64,000 bases of DNA from Streptomyces exfoliatus (lineage in GTDB: Bacteria > Actinomycetota > Actinomycetes > Streptomycetales > Streptomycetaceae): contig NZ_JNZP01000008.1 in the NCBI RefSeq assembly GCF_000725545.1, positions 124,001-188,000 of the forward strand, written 5' to 3'. Shown piece by piece: positions 1 through 8,414 of this stretch. The notes under the pieces are model-generated. The model had not been told where the DNA came from, did no database searches, and saw only the letters and a program-made list of their open reading frames with translations. Within the stretch, counting starts at the first letter, position 1. The number at the start of each line of letters is the position of its first letter. The position numbers were made by a program, and so were the translations under genes.

Positions 1-273
1 CCAGCAGCCCTGAGGGACGAGATCAGGCCACTTCCGCGGGGTCCGAACGGGGCTCCGACGCTCGCTCGCAGGGGTGACGGAGCGGGGGCCACTCGTAGGA
101 TGATCGATCACGCGTCCGAATTGCCCTAATTGTTACTCACCAAATCGTGATCTTTCCCTAAAGGCGGGCGGCCCAGCTGCCGAAGGAGTCAGTGACCCCT
201 TCTCAGCACGGGTTCGCCCCCGGCTTCTTCCCCGAGCCGGCTCCGTCCCGCACCCTTCCCCCCAGGAGGCCTG
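1..273. other. upstream region of whiI
   Basis: I see no convincing gene in this stretch; the frames that cross it are antisense shadows of whiI. Around 112-165 it turns AT-rich, as expected of a promoter, and contains TCAC-N6-GTGA (137-150), an inverted repeat that could bind a developmental regulator. An AGGAGG-like ribosome site sits just before the GTG at 274. Confidence 0.5.
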
Positions 274-939
274 GTGTCCGTTCTCCTCGAGCAGCCCGCA
301 AGCCTGGTCGCCTACCGCCCGAACAAGCCGACGGCCATGGTTGTCGTGGCCGACCCGCGCGTCCGCTCCACCGTGACCCGCCACCTGTGGGCCCTCGGAG
401 TACGCGACGTGATCGAGGCTTCGTCCATCGCGGAGGCACGTCCCCGCGTCGGCAACCCGCGCGACATCTGCGTTGCCGACGTCCACCTGCCCGACGGCAG
501 TGGTCTGACCCTGCTGTCCGAGACCCGCGCCGCGGGCTGGCCCAACGGCCTCGCCCTCTCGGCCGCCGACGACATCGGCGCCGTGCGCAACGCCCTGGCC
601 GGCGGTGTGAAGGGCTATGTCGTCACCGGCACCCGGAACAACATCGGTCACCCGACCCGGCCCGGCGCAGCCCCCATCGGCGCCGCGGCCTCCCGTCTCG
701 GCCACCGCCGCCCCCCGGGTGCCCCGAGCCACCCGGGCGGCTACCGCGAGCTCTCCGGCCGAGAGGTCGAGGTGCTCCGGCTCGTCGCGGAGGGCCAGTC
801 GAACAAGGCGATCGGCGTCTCCATGGGCCTCTCGGCCCTCACCGTGAAGAGCCACCTCGCCCGCATCGCCCGCAAGCTGGGCACCGGCGACCGCGCCGGC
901 ATGGTCGCGGTGGCCCTGCGGACGGGGATCATCCACTGA
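274..939 (+). CDS. whiI: WhiI, atypical response regulator for sporulation
   Basis: NarL/LuxR-type response regulator of 221 aa, recognised as WhiI, which is needed for late aerial-hypha septation and sporulation in Streptomyces. A receiver domain covers about residues 20-130 and a LuxR-type helix-turn-helix about 150-215 (LSGREVEVLRLVAEGQSNKA, then LTVKSHLARIARKLG). The receiver is degenerate: the first acidic pocket reads VVVADPR with a single Asp, and the usual Lys after GY is Thr (GYVVTG), although an Asp is kept in VADVHLPDG. This fits the known view that WhiI does not use ordinary aspartyl phosphorylation. No sensor kinase gene is adjacent. The start is GTG with an AGGAGG-like site upstream. 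The following RNase D gene is on the same strand behind a long palindrome. Confidence 0.93.
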   Translation: MSVLLEQPASLVAYRPNKPTAMVVVADPRVRSTVTRHLWALGVRDVIEASSIAEARPRVGNPRDICVADVHLPDGSGLTLLSETRAAGWPNGLALSAADDIGAVRNALAGGVKGYVVTGTRNNIGHPTRPGAAPIGAAASRLGHRRPPGAPSHPGGYRELSGREVEVLRLVAEGQSNKAIGVSMGLSALTVKSHLARIARKLGTGDRAGMVAVALRTGIIH

Positions 940-953
940 CAGACGGGTTGACG

Positions 954-1003
954 AACGGCGAGCGCCTGTCGACGGAACGTTCCGTCGACAGGCGCTTGCC
1001 GTT
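954..1003. terminator. 50-bp near-perfect palindrome between whiI and rnd
   Basis: Bases 961-996 are a perfect 36-bp inverted repeat with no loop (arm AGCGCCTGTCGACGGAAC). One mismatch further out, AACGGC at 954-959 pairs with GCCGTT at 998-1003. It starts 14 bases after the whiI stop, so it can act as a whiI terminator, but it also reaches to 19 bases from the rnd start and overlaps that gene's likely -35. Confidence 0.8.
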
Positions 1004-1021
1004 GACCGATACCCTTGACAG
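985..1021 (+). promoter_or_regulatory. candidate leaderless promoter of rnd
   Basis: A -10-like GATACC (1008-1013) lies 8 bases before the GTG at 1022, with TCGACA at 985-990 as a weak -35 at 17-base spacing. No Shine-Dalgarno site precedes the GTG, which suggests a leaderless transcript. This is inference from spacing only. Confidence 0.35.
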
Positions 1022-2305
1022 GTGACCGACGCCCAAGAGACCGCAGCAGACACAGCACTGCGCACCACCGGGGGCGGCCCCCCGGACGACGATGTCCCTG
1101 CGAATGGGCTTCCGATCCCGTTGCTGGAGCCCCGCGAGGGGATTCCGCCCGTAGTCGAGACCGAGGACGCCCTCGCCGAGGTGATCGCCGCCTTCGCCGC
1201 CGGCAGCGGCCCCGTCGCCGTGGACGCCGAGCGCGCCTCCGGCTACCGCTACGGGCAGCGCGCCTATCTCGTCCAGCTCCGCCGCGAGGGCGCGGGCACC
1301 GCGCTCATCGACCCGGTGGGCTGCCCCGACCTCTCGGGGCTCGGCGAGGCGCTCGCCGGAACCGAGTGGATCCTGCACGCCGCGACCCAGGACCTGCCGT
1401 GCCTGCGCGACATAGGCATGCTGCCGACCTCGCTGTTCGACACCGAGCTGGCCGGGCGCCTCGCGGGCTTCCCGCGGGTCGGCCTCGGCGCGATGGTCGA
1501 GTCCGTCCTCGGCTACGCCCTGGAGAAGGGCCACTCCGCGGTGGACTGGTCCACCCGCCCGCTGCCCGAGCCCTGGCTGCGGTACGCGGCCCTCGACGTC
1601 GAACTCCTCGTCGACCTGCGGGACGCCCTGGAGAAGGAGCTCGACCGCCAGGGGAAGCTGGAGTGGGCGCACCAGGAGTTCGACGCCATCGCCTCCGCCC
1701 CGCCCGCCCCGCCGCGCAAGGACCCCTGGCGGCGGACCTCCGGCATGCACAAGGTGCGGCGCCGGCGGCAGATGGCGGTCGTACGGGAGCTGTGGACGGC
1801 CCGTGACCAGGTCGCCCAGCGGCGGGACGTCTCCCCCGGCAAGGTGCTGAGCGACGCGGCGATCGTGGAGGCGGCGCTCGCGGTGCCGGTGAACCTGGCA
1901 GCGCTCACGGCGCTGCCCGGTTTCGGCCACCGGATGGGCCGCCGTCAGCTGGAGCAGTGGCAGGCGGCGGTGGACCGGGCCAGGGCCCTGCCGGAGAACG
2001 AGCTGCCGCAGCCCGGCCAGCAGGTGGCGGGGCCTCCCCCGCCGCGCGCCTGGGCGGACAAGGACCCGGTCGCGGCGGCCCGTCTGTCGGCGGCCCGTGC
2101 GGCGGTCTCGGCGCTCGCCGAGGAGCTGAACCTTCCGCAGGAGAACCTGATCACGCCGGACACGGTGCGGCGGGTCTGCTGGGAGCCGCCGGTTCCGGCC
2201 GACGCGGCGGGTGTGGCCGAGGCCCTGGCGGGCCACGGTGCCCGCCCGTGGCAGGTCGAACTGGTGACCCCCCTGCTGGTGGAAGCGCTGACAGTGACGG
2301 CGTGA
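1022..2305 (+). CDS. ribonuclease D-like 3'-5' exonuclease
   Basis: DEDD-family 3'-5' exoribonuclease of 427 aa, related to RNase D, expected to trim structured RNA ends in the cytoplasm. The exonuclease domain (about 45-220) shows the acidic ligands: VDAERASG (Exo I), LHAATQDLPCL (Exo II) and YAALDVELL (Exo III, DEDDy type). An HRDC nucleic-acid-binding domain follows at about 255-335, and the C-terminal 90 residues are less conserved. It corresponds to the gene next to whiI in S. coelicolor (SCO6028, from memory). The GTG at 1022 is chosen because no better start with a ribosome site lies downstream and the domain begins soon after. A stem-loop follows the stop. Confidence 0.88.
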   Translation: MTDAQETAADTALRTTGGGPPDDDVPANGLPIPLLEPREGIPPVVETEDALAEVIAAFAAGSGPVAVDAERASGYRYGQRAYLVQLRREGAGTALIDPVGCPDLSGLGEALAGTEWILHAATQDLPCLRDIGMLPTSLFDTELAGRLAGFPRVGLGAMVESVLGYALEKGHSAVDWSTRPLPEPWLRYAALDVELLVDLRDALEKELDRQGKLEWAHQEFDAIASAPPAPPRKDPWRRTSGMHKVRRRRQMAVVRELWTARDQVAQRRDVSPGKVLSDAAIVEAALAVPVNLAALTALPGFGHRMGRRQLEQWQAAVDRARALPENELPQPGQQVAGPPPPRAWADKDPVAAARLSAARAAVSALAEELNLPQENLITPDTVRRVCWEPPVPADAAGVAEALAGHGARPWQVELVTPLLVEALTVTA

Positions 2306-2316
2306 GCCCGTCCGGA

Positions 2317-2352
2317 GAAGCCCCCGACGCCCGAGAGGGCGCCGGGGGCTTC
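2317..2352. terminator. hairpin between convergent rnd and hydrolase genes
   Basis: A stem of 16 pairs with one mismatch: GAAGCCCCCGACGCCC (2317-2332), a 4-base loop, and GGGCGCCGGGGGCTTC (2337-2352). It lies between genes that face each other and can serve both strands. Confidence 0.75.
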
Positions 2353-2381
2353 CGTCGGTCCCAGGGCTTGTCGGACCGGCC

Positions 2382-3500
2382 CTACGGGGCCGGACTGAGG
2401 ATGCCGTCGGTGTCCATGTCGAAGACGCCCTGGGTCTTGCCGTCGACCTTGAGGTGCTTCAGCCAGTGCTTCGAGAGGTGGTGCACGTTCTTGTGCTGCG
2501 CCTCCCACACCACCGAGTGCCCCGCGCAGGCCAGCTTGACCATGAGCTTGTGGGGGCCCGCGATGGCGTCGTAGAGCTCGAGGACCGAGAAGTTGAGTTC
2601 CGGGTCGGGGTTGGGCGGTGAGGTGTTCACCTGGGTGTCGCTGTCCCCGTACACGATGAGCACCGGCACGCTTCCGCCGAGCACTCCGCTCTGCGCCGTG
2701 GTCTTGTTCCATCCCCACCGGACGAAGTTCCTGATCCTGTTGAACCCGGTGGGCGGCCCCCAGGCGCTGCCGATCGGGTCGCACTTCATGATCGCGTCCC
2801 AGGCCACGTCGGTGATGCCGGGTTCGCGCTGGTCCACGCAGTGCGTCTCGTTGTCCATGCCCCTGACGAACCCCGTCTTCCCCCCGATGAAGGTCGGGAA
2901 GCCCGGCTGCGGCAGCGGGGACGGCGGGGTGGAGGAGCCGTTGGCCGGGAAGATCGGGGCCAGCAGGAACAGGCTCTCGACCTTGCCGGGGTTGTCGATC
3001 GCGTACGGCCCCATGTGGAAGGCGGCGGCGGACCAGCCGACGAAGGCGAGCTTCGCCGTCCCGCACTCGTTCAGGACGAACTCCACGACGGTGTTCAGCT
3101 CGTCGCGGTCGCTGTTCGAGTTGGTCAGCTGGTACGGGTAGCTCGGCGGGCCCGGCACGAATCCCGGCGGCCTCGGGGTCAGCAGGTGCTGCTGGGCGGG
3201 GTTGACGTTGTGGGGGTCGTCCATCTTGGGGCGCGGCGAGAGTCCCGAGCCCTGGAGGTCCATGAGGAAGACGTCGTAGCCGGCCTTCGCCAGTTCCTCG
3301 GCCCAGCTGTACGACTTGTACTGGAGGTCGAAGCCCGGGAGCACCGGGACGCTCCGGCCGTGGAGCATCAGGACCGGCTTGCGCGGCTGTCCCGGTGGCG
3401 TGCCGTTCCGCTCCCGTACGAAGAGCTTGACGACCTCGTCCTTGTTCGCCGGCACTGTGGATGTATGGGTGACCTGGTGATCGGTGGTGACGATCGGCAC
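2382..3500 (-). CDS. alpha/beta-hydrolase fold esterase or lipase
   Basis: Predicted serine hydrolase of 372 aa. The order of motifs is that of the alpha/beta-hydrolase fold: oxyanion region LMLHGRSVPV, nucleophile elbow FVGWSAAAFH (Ser), acid in IVYGDSDTQV (Asp), and His in CAGHSVVWE. No signal peptide is visible, so it is probably cytoplasmic. The substrate is not evident; neutral-lipid or acyl-ester hydrolysis feeding the adjacent divergent beta-oxidation genes is a reasonable guess only. The GTG at 3500 is chosen because AAGGGA precedes it and frames further upstream run antisense through fadA. The 309-base region to fadA is a divergent promoter region. Confidence 0.8.
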   Translation of the reverse strand: MPIVTTDHQVTHTSTVPANKDEVVKLFVRERNGTPPGQPRKPVLMLHGRSVPVLPGFDLQYKSYSWAEELAKAGYDVFLMDLQGSGLSPRPKMDDPHNVNPAQQHLLTPRPPGFVPGPPSYPYQLTNSNSDRDELNTVVEFVLNECGTAKLAFVGWSAAAFHMGPYAIDNPGKVESLFLLAPIFPANGSSTPPSPLPQPGFPTFIGGKTGFVRGMDNETHCVDQREPGITDVAWDAIMKCDPIGSAWGPPTGFNRIRNFVRWGWNKTTAQSGVLGGSVPVLIVYGDSDTQVNTSPPNPDPELNFSVLELYDAIAGPHKLMVKLACAGHSVVWEAQHKNVHHLSKHWLKHLKVDGKTQGVFDMDTDGILSPAP

Positions 3501-3809
3501 GGGGATCCCTTCTGCGCGCTGGGGCCGGGACCTCGCGCCCCGGCCCGGCCAGACTGCGCCCACCGGTGCGGGCCGACACCGCGACGCGGCCGCCGCTCTG
3601 GGCCATCGGCGGGCGGGACCGTTCCAACGGTCGGGCGTACGCGGGGGGCGCGCGGCCCGGCCGGTGGGATCCTCGGGGTGTGACCTTCGCCGCTTGCCCC
3701 TCAGGGGCTGGGCAGCCCGGTTACTCACAAGTAGCATGGGAGAAGCAAGCGCACGCTTAGGCGTGTGCCGCAGCAGCAGTGCCACCCCGCACCCTGGAGG
3801 AGAGCCATC
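3501..3809. promoter_or_regulatory. divergent promoter region, hydrolase/fadA
   Basis: No gene is seen here. The stretch near 3719-3760 is less GC-rich and holds TACT-CACA-AGTA (3722-3733), a 12-base inverted repeat inside GTTACTCACAAGTAGC, followed by a -10-like TAGCAT. It is the best candidate for a fadAB promoter and operator. Confidence 0.45.
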
Positions 3810-5024
3810 GTGCCTCGTAGCGTCAGGGACGTCGTCTTCGTCGACGGCGTCCGCACCCCGTTCGGCAAGGCGGGCCCGAAGGGCATCTACCACGAGACCC
3901 GCGCCGACGACCTCGTCGTCAAGGCCATCCGGGAGCTGCTGCGCCGCAACCCCGGCCTCGACCCCGCGAAGATCGACGAGGTCGCCATCGCCGCGACCAC
4001 GCAGATCGGTGACCAGGGTCTGACCCTCGGCCGCACGGCGGGCATCCTGGCCGGGCTGCCGCAGTCGGTGCCGGGCTACTCGATCGACCGCATGTGCGCC
4101 GGTGCCCTCACCGCCGTGACGAGCGTCGCCGGCTCCATCGCGTTCGGCGCGTACGACGCCGTCATCGCCGGTGGCGTCGAGCACATGGGCCGTCACCCCA
4201 TGGGCGAGGGCGTCGACCCGAACCCGCGCTTCGTGTCGGAGAAGCTCGTCGACGAGTCCGCCCTGTTCATGGGCATGACCGCCGAGAACCTGCACGACCG
4301 CTACCCGAGCATCACCAAGCAGCGCGCCGACGAGTACGCCGTGCGCTCGCAGGAGAAGGCCGCCAAGGCGTACGCCGACGGCAAGATCCAGCAGGACCTG
4401 GTGCCGATCTCGGTGCGCCGCACCGACGCCTCCACCGGCGAGACGGGCTGGGGCCTGGTCACCGCCGACGAGCCGATGCGTCCGGGCACCACCCTGGAGT
4501 CGCTCGCCAACCTGAAGACGCCGTTCCGCGTCCACGGCAACGTGACCGCGGGCAACGCGGCCGGTCTCAACGACGGCGCCACCGCCTCGATCATCGCCTC
4601 CGAGGACTTCGCCCGCGAGCACGACCTCCCGGTGAAGATGCGCCTGGTCTCGTACGCCTTCGCCGGCGTCGAGCCCGAGGTCATGGGCTACGGCCCGATC
4701 CCCGCGACCGAGAAGGCGCTGGCCAAGGCCGGTCTCTCGATCGAGGACATCGACCTCTTCGAGATCAACGAGGCCTTCGCGGTCCAGGTCCTCGCCTTCC
4801 TGGAGCACTACGGCATCGCCGACGACGACGCCCGCGTCAACCAGTACGGCGGCGCCATCGCCTACGGTCACCCGCTCGCCTCCTCCGGCGTCCGTCTCAT
4901 GACGCAGCTGGCCCGCCAGTTCGAGGAGAACCCGCAGGTCCGCTACGGCCTCAACACGATGTGCGTCGGCTTCGGCATGGGCGCCACGGTCATCTGGGAA
5001 AACCCCCACTGGGAGGGCAAGTGA
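3810..5024 (+). CDS. fadA: acetyl-CoA acyltransferase (thiolase), beta-oxidation
   Basis: Thiolase of 404 aa that cleaves 3-ketoacyl-CoA to acetyl-CoA and a shortened acyl-CoA, the last step of beta-oxidation. The nucleophile Cys is in DRMCAGALTAV (about residue 94), the His in GGAIAYGHPLASSG, and the second Cys in NTMCVGFGMGATV near the C-terminus. The length is normal for the family. The start is GTG at 3810 with GGAGGA 7-13 bases upstream; an earlier in-frame ATG lacks a ribosome site. The stop overlaps the fadB start by four bases (GTGA), so the two subunits are translationally coupled. It corresponds to SCO6027 by my recollection. Confidence 0.93.
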   Translation: MPRSVRDVVFVDGVRTPFGKAGPKGIYHETRADDLVVKAIRELLRRNPGLDPAKIDEVAIAATTQIGDQGLTLGRTAGILAGLPQSVPGYSIDRMCAGALTAVTSVAGSIAFGAYDAVIAGGVEHMGRHPMGEGVDPNPRFVSEKLVDESALFMGMTAENLHDRYPSITKQRADEYAVRSQEKAAKAYADGKIQQDLVPISVRRTDASTGETGWGLVTADEPMRPGTTLESLANLKTPFRVHGNVTAGNAAGLNDGATASIIASEDFAREHDLPVKMRLVSYAFAGVEPEVMGYGPIPATEKALAKAGLSIEDIDLFEINEAFAVQVLAFLEHYGIADDDARVNQYGGAIAYGHPLASSGVRLMTQLARQFEENPQVRYGLNTMCVGFGMGATVIWENPHWEGK

Positions 5025-7159
5025 GCACCACCGCCGAGCTTCTGAAGGGCGCCGCGGAGCTCTTCCCGGACGAGGTCGTCACCAGCGCCCACGTCCGCCA
5101 CTTCGAACTTCCCGCGGGTGCGGGCCGGTTCGCGCTGATCACGCTGGACAACGGCTTCGACCACACGAAGCCGACCACCTTCGGCCCGCAGTCGCTCGCC
5201 AACCTGAACACGGCGATCGACCAGGTCGAGGCGGAGGCCGCCAACGGTGAGATCACCGGCGTCGGCATCACCGGCAAGCCGTTCATCTTCGCCGTCGGCG
5301 CCGATCTCAAGGGCGTCGAACTGCTGAAGAAGCACGACGAGGCGCTCGCCATCGGCAAGGGCGGCCACGACGTCTTCAAGCGTCTGTCCGCGCTCGCCGT
5401 GCCGACCTTCGCGTACTACAACGGCGCGGCCATGGGCGGCGGCGTCGAGGTCGGTCTGCACTGCACCTACCGCACCGTGTCGAAGGCCCTGCCGGCCTTC
5501 TCGCTGCCCGAGGTCTTCCTCGGCCTGGTGCCCGGCTGGGGCGGCTGCGCCATCCTGCCGAACCTGATCGGCGCCGAGAAGGCCGTCTCGGTCATCATCG
5601 AGAACTCGCTGAACCAGAACCGCCAGCTCAAGGGCAAGCAGGTCTTCGAGCTCGGCATCGCCGACGCGCTCTTCGAGGGCGCCGACTTCCTGGAGCAGTC
5701 GCTGATCTGGACGGCCTCCGTCCTGAACGGCTCGCTGACCGTGGAGCGCCCCGAGATCGACCGCGGCGAGAGCTGGGACCAGGCCGTCGCCAAGGGCCGT
5801 GCCATCGCCGACTCCAAGGTGCACGGCGCCGCCCCGGCCGCCTACCGCGCCCTCGACATCATCGAGGCCGCCAAGGACGGGGACCTGCAGAAGGGCTTCG
5901 ACGCCGAGGACCAGGCCCTCGCGGACCTGATCATGGGCGGCGAGCTGCGCTCCGGCATCTACGCCTTCAACCTGGTGCAGAAGCGCGCCAAGCGCCCCGC
6001 CGGTGCCCCGGACAAGTCGCTGGCCCGCCCGGTCACCAAGGTCGGTGTCGTCGGCGCCGGTCTGATGGCCTCCCAGCTGGCCCTGCTCTTCCTGCGCCGC
6101 CTGGAGGTGCCGGTCGTCCTGACCGACATCGACCAGGAGCGCGTCGACAAGGGCGTGGGCTACGTCCACGCCGAGATCGAGAAGCTGCTCGGCAAGGGCC
6201 GCATCAACCAGGACAAGGCCAACCGCCTCAAGGGCCTGGTCTCCGGTGTCCTCGACAAGGCCGCGGGCTTCGCCGACGCGGACTTCATCATCGAGGCCGT
6301 GTTCGAGGAGATGTCGGTCAAGCAGAAGGTGTTCGCGGAGGTCGAGGCGGTCGCCCCGGCGCACGCGATCCTCGCCACCAACACCTCCTCGCTCTCGGTC
6401 TCCGAGATGGCGTCGAAGCTCCAGCACCCGGAGCGCGTGGTCGGCTTCCACTTCTTCAACCCGGTCGCGATCCTCCCGCTCCTGGAGATCGTCCGCGGCG
6501 AGCAGACGGACGACGCCTCCCTCGCCACCGCCTTCGGCGTGGCGAAGAAGCTGAAGAAGACCGCGGTCCTCACGAAGGACGCCCCGGCGTTCGTCGTGAA
6601 CCGCATCCTGACCCGCTTCATGGGCGAGATCCAGAACGTCATCGACGAGGGCACCTCGGTCGAGACGGCCGAGAAGGCCATCGAGCCGCTCGGTCTGCCG
6701 ATGTCCCCGCTGGTCCTCCTGGAGCTCGTCGGCCCGGCCATCGGTCTGCACGTCTCCGAGACCCTGAACCGCGCCTTCCCGGAGCGCTTCACGGTCTCCC
6801 CCAACCTGAAGGCCGTCGTCGAGGCCGGCAAGCGCGGCTTCTACGTCTACAAGCCCGAGAACGGCTTCAAGCCGGAGCTCGACCCGGAGGTCGCCGCCCT
6901 CCTCGTCCAGGGCGACTCCGTCCTGACCGAGGAGCAGGTCCGCGACCGTGTCCTGGACGCGGTCGCGCAGGAGATCGGCCTGATGCTGGAGGAGGGTGTC
7001 GTCGCCGAGGCGCAGGACATCGACCTCTGCCTGATCACCGGCGCGGGCTGGCCCTTCCACCTGGGCGGCATCACGCCGTACCTGGACCGTGAGGGCGTGT
7101 CCGAGCGCGTCAACGGCAAGCGTTTCCTGGCGCAGGGCGTGGCGAGCGTCCCGGCGTAA
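5021..7159 (+). CDS. fadB: fatty-acid oxidation complex alpha subunit
   Basis: Bifunctional enoyl-CoA hydratase and 3-hydroxyacyl-CoA dehydrogenase, 712 aa. The N-terminal crotonase domain (about 20-290) has the oxyanion motif FAVGADLKGVELL and YYNGAAMGGGVEVGLH. The dehydrogenase half (from about 335) opens with the NAD fold VGVVGAGLMASQLALLF; MA replaces the usual MGxGIA spacing. It carries the family signature HFFNPVAILPLLEIV and two C-terminal dimerisation lobes. It forms a trifunctional complex with the upstream thiolase. The start is GTG at 5021 inside the fadA stop, with GGGAGGG just upstream. A strong hairpin terminates the unit. Confidence 0.93.
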   Translation: MSTTAELLKGAAELFPDEVVTSAHVRHFELPAGAGRFALITLDNGFDHTKPTTFGPQSLANLNTAIDQVEAEAANGEITGVGITGKPFIFAVGADLKGVELLKKHDEALAIGKGGHDVFKRLSALAVPTFAYYNGAAMGGGVEVGLHCTYRTVSKALPAFSLPEVFLGLVPGWGGCAILPNLIGAEKAVSVIIENSLNQNRQLKGKQVFELGIADALFEGADFLEQSLIWTASVLNGSLTVERPEIDRGESWDQAVAKGRAIADSKVHGAAPAAYRALDIIEAAKDGDLQKGFDAEDQALADLIMGGELRSGIYAFNLVQKRAKRPAGAPDKSLARPVTKVGVVGAGLMASQLALLFLRRLEVPVVLTDIDQERVDKGVGYVHAEIEKLLGKGRINQDKANRLKGLVSGVLDKAAGFADADFIIEAVFEEMSVKQKVFAEVEAVAPAHAILATNTSSLSVSEMASKLQHPERVVGFHFFNPVAILPLLEIVRGEQTDDASLATAFGVAKKLKKTAVLTKDAPAFVVNRILTRFMGEIQNVIDEGTSVETAEKAIEPLGLPMSPLVLLELVGPAIGLHVSETLNRAFPERFTVSPNLKAVVEAGKRGFYVYKPENGFKPELDPEVAALLVQGDSVLTEEQVRDRVLDAVAQEIGLMLEEGVVAEAQDIDLCLITGAGWPFHLGGITPYLDREGVSERVNGKRFLAQGVASVPA

Positions 7160-7175
7160 CACCCCGGCACGTGTG

Positions 7176-7210
7176 ACGGCCCCGGCACCTTCTCCAGGTG
7201 CCGGGGCCGT
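7176..7210. terminator. terminator after fadAB
   Basis: A perfect 15-bp stem, ACGGCCCCGGCACCT (7176-7190) and its complement (7196-7210), with loop TCTCC. It sits between convergent genes. Confidence 0.88.
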
Positions 7211-7232
7211 TCGTCGTGTCACGGGGCGGGCG

Positions 7233-8315
7233 TCACCCTATGGAGCGCCAGCCCTCCAGAAGGAGTCCGTCCGCGGCCGCCTTCTGACGGGTGGTGAGCA
7301 GCGAGCCGCCGCCGAGCCGGGACATCACGACGAGACGCCCGTCGAGTCCCCGGGTGAGGACGGTGTCGAGGTCGCCCTGCGCGTCCCCGGTCTCCGACCA
7401 CTGGATGCCCTCGGTCTCCTGCTCGCTCGGGTAGGCGGCGAGGGCGAGCCGGCCGTCGGCGGACTGCTGTGCGAGGACCGTGCAGTCGTAGCCGTCGATG
7501 AGACAGCGGGTGGCGGCGAGCCGTCCGGTGCCGACCGCCTCGCCGAGGACCGTCGGCTCCAGGTCGCGGCCCTGCGACCAGGCGCGGACCTGTCCCGCCT
7601 TGTCTACGTAGAACAGGGTCACGTGACCGGAGGGGCCGGTGACCGCCGCGAGGGTGCCGAAGGTCACCTCGGCGGGCAGGACGTCCTTGCGGACCGGACG
7701 GCCTCCCGCCTCCTCCTGGACGTAGCGCAGCAGGCCCTTGTCGGTCGCCGTGAGGAGTTCGACACGCCCCTCGCCGTTGCAGACGGCGACCGGCGAGGGG
7801 TCGGTGCCCCAGCCGTGCAGGTCCCACCAGGGGTGCCAGCCGCCGGCGTCCTTCTGCGCCCGTACGCTCAGCCCGCCGCCGCCGTTGCGCATGAAGACGT
7901 ACGCGCGGCCCTGGGCGTCCACCGTGACGGCCGGGTTGCCGGTCCAGGGCCCCTTGCCGTTGGAGTGCCCGATCGGCCGCCAGGCGACGGCCGGGCGGCC
8001 CGTCTGGAACTGGACGCTGTGAACCAGCTCGACGTGTCCCTCTCCGCCCTTCGACGGCCGCAGGCCGACGAGGTGGACGTACCGGTCGGCGCCCTGGCCG
8101 ACCGCGAGGAAGGGCGTCAGACCGTCGCCGCCGAGCGACACGGGCCCGCTCCAGCGGCCGTCGGGCTCCTCGGTCCAGCGCACCACCTCTCCGTCCCTGG
8201 GGAGATAGGCGCTGAACCGGCCCTCCACCCCTCTGGTCAGCCAGCCGCCCTGGAGCACGGGGGCGGTGGTGGAGCCGGGAGAACGGTCAGTGGGGGCCTG
8301 GGATCGATTCGCCAT
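7233..8315 (-). CDS. PLL-like beta-propeller protein
   Basis: Protein of about 360 aa with no signal peptide or membrane segment. It consists of repeated beta-rich blocks of roughly 45-50 residues with W-x-P-W or W-G patterns, for example GGWHPWWDLHGWGTDPSPVA, GPWTGNPAVTVDAQGRAYVF and GQVRAWSQGRD. This resembles the PLL-type (fucose-binding lectin-like) beta-propeller seen in many Streptomyces proteins. Sugar binding is not shown. The start is uncertain: ATG at 8315 is used, but a GTG at 8330 is possible and neither has a strong ribosome site. It is the last gene of a minus-strand run that includes the permease. Confidence 0.6.
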   Translation of the reverse strand: MANRSQAPTDRSPGSTTAPVLQGGWLTRGVEGRFSAYLPRDGEVVRWTEEPDGRWSGPVSLGGDGLTPFLAVGQGADRYVHLVGLRPSKGGEGHVELVHSVQFQTGRPAVAWRPIGHSNGKGPWTGNPAVTVDAQGRAYVFMRNGGGGLSVRAQKDAGGWHPWWDLHGWGTDPSPVAVCNGEGRVELLTATDKGLLRYVQEEAGGRPVRKDVLPAEVTFGTLAAVTGPSGHVTLFYVDKAGQVRAWSQGRDLEPTVLGEAVGTGRLAATRCLIDGYDCTVLAQQSADGRLALAAYPSEQETEGIQWSETGDAQGDLDTVLTRGLDGRLVVMSRLGGGSLLTTRQKAAADGLLLEGWRSIG

Positions 8316-8414
8316 GGGGGGATCCAGCACTCCGGTCGTCGGAAGGAGTTCGGGTACGAACCGACTGTAGTCGCCCTGCCCGAGGGCCCTTTCCGCGGCT
8401 GCGGGATCGTCCGC

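Noticed and set aside
137..150. BldD operator before whiI
   Set aside because: The TCAC-N6-GTGA order is the reverse of the usual AGTGA...TCAC layout, so I keep it only as an unnamed inverted repeat.
2382..5009. Extension of the hydrolase frame upstream through the fadA region
   Set aside because: Upstream of 3500 the frame is antisense to fadA and has shadow composition; the GTG at 3500 has a ribosome site and begins the hydrolase homology.
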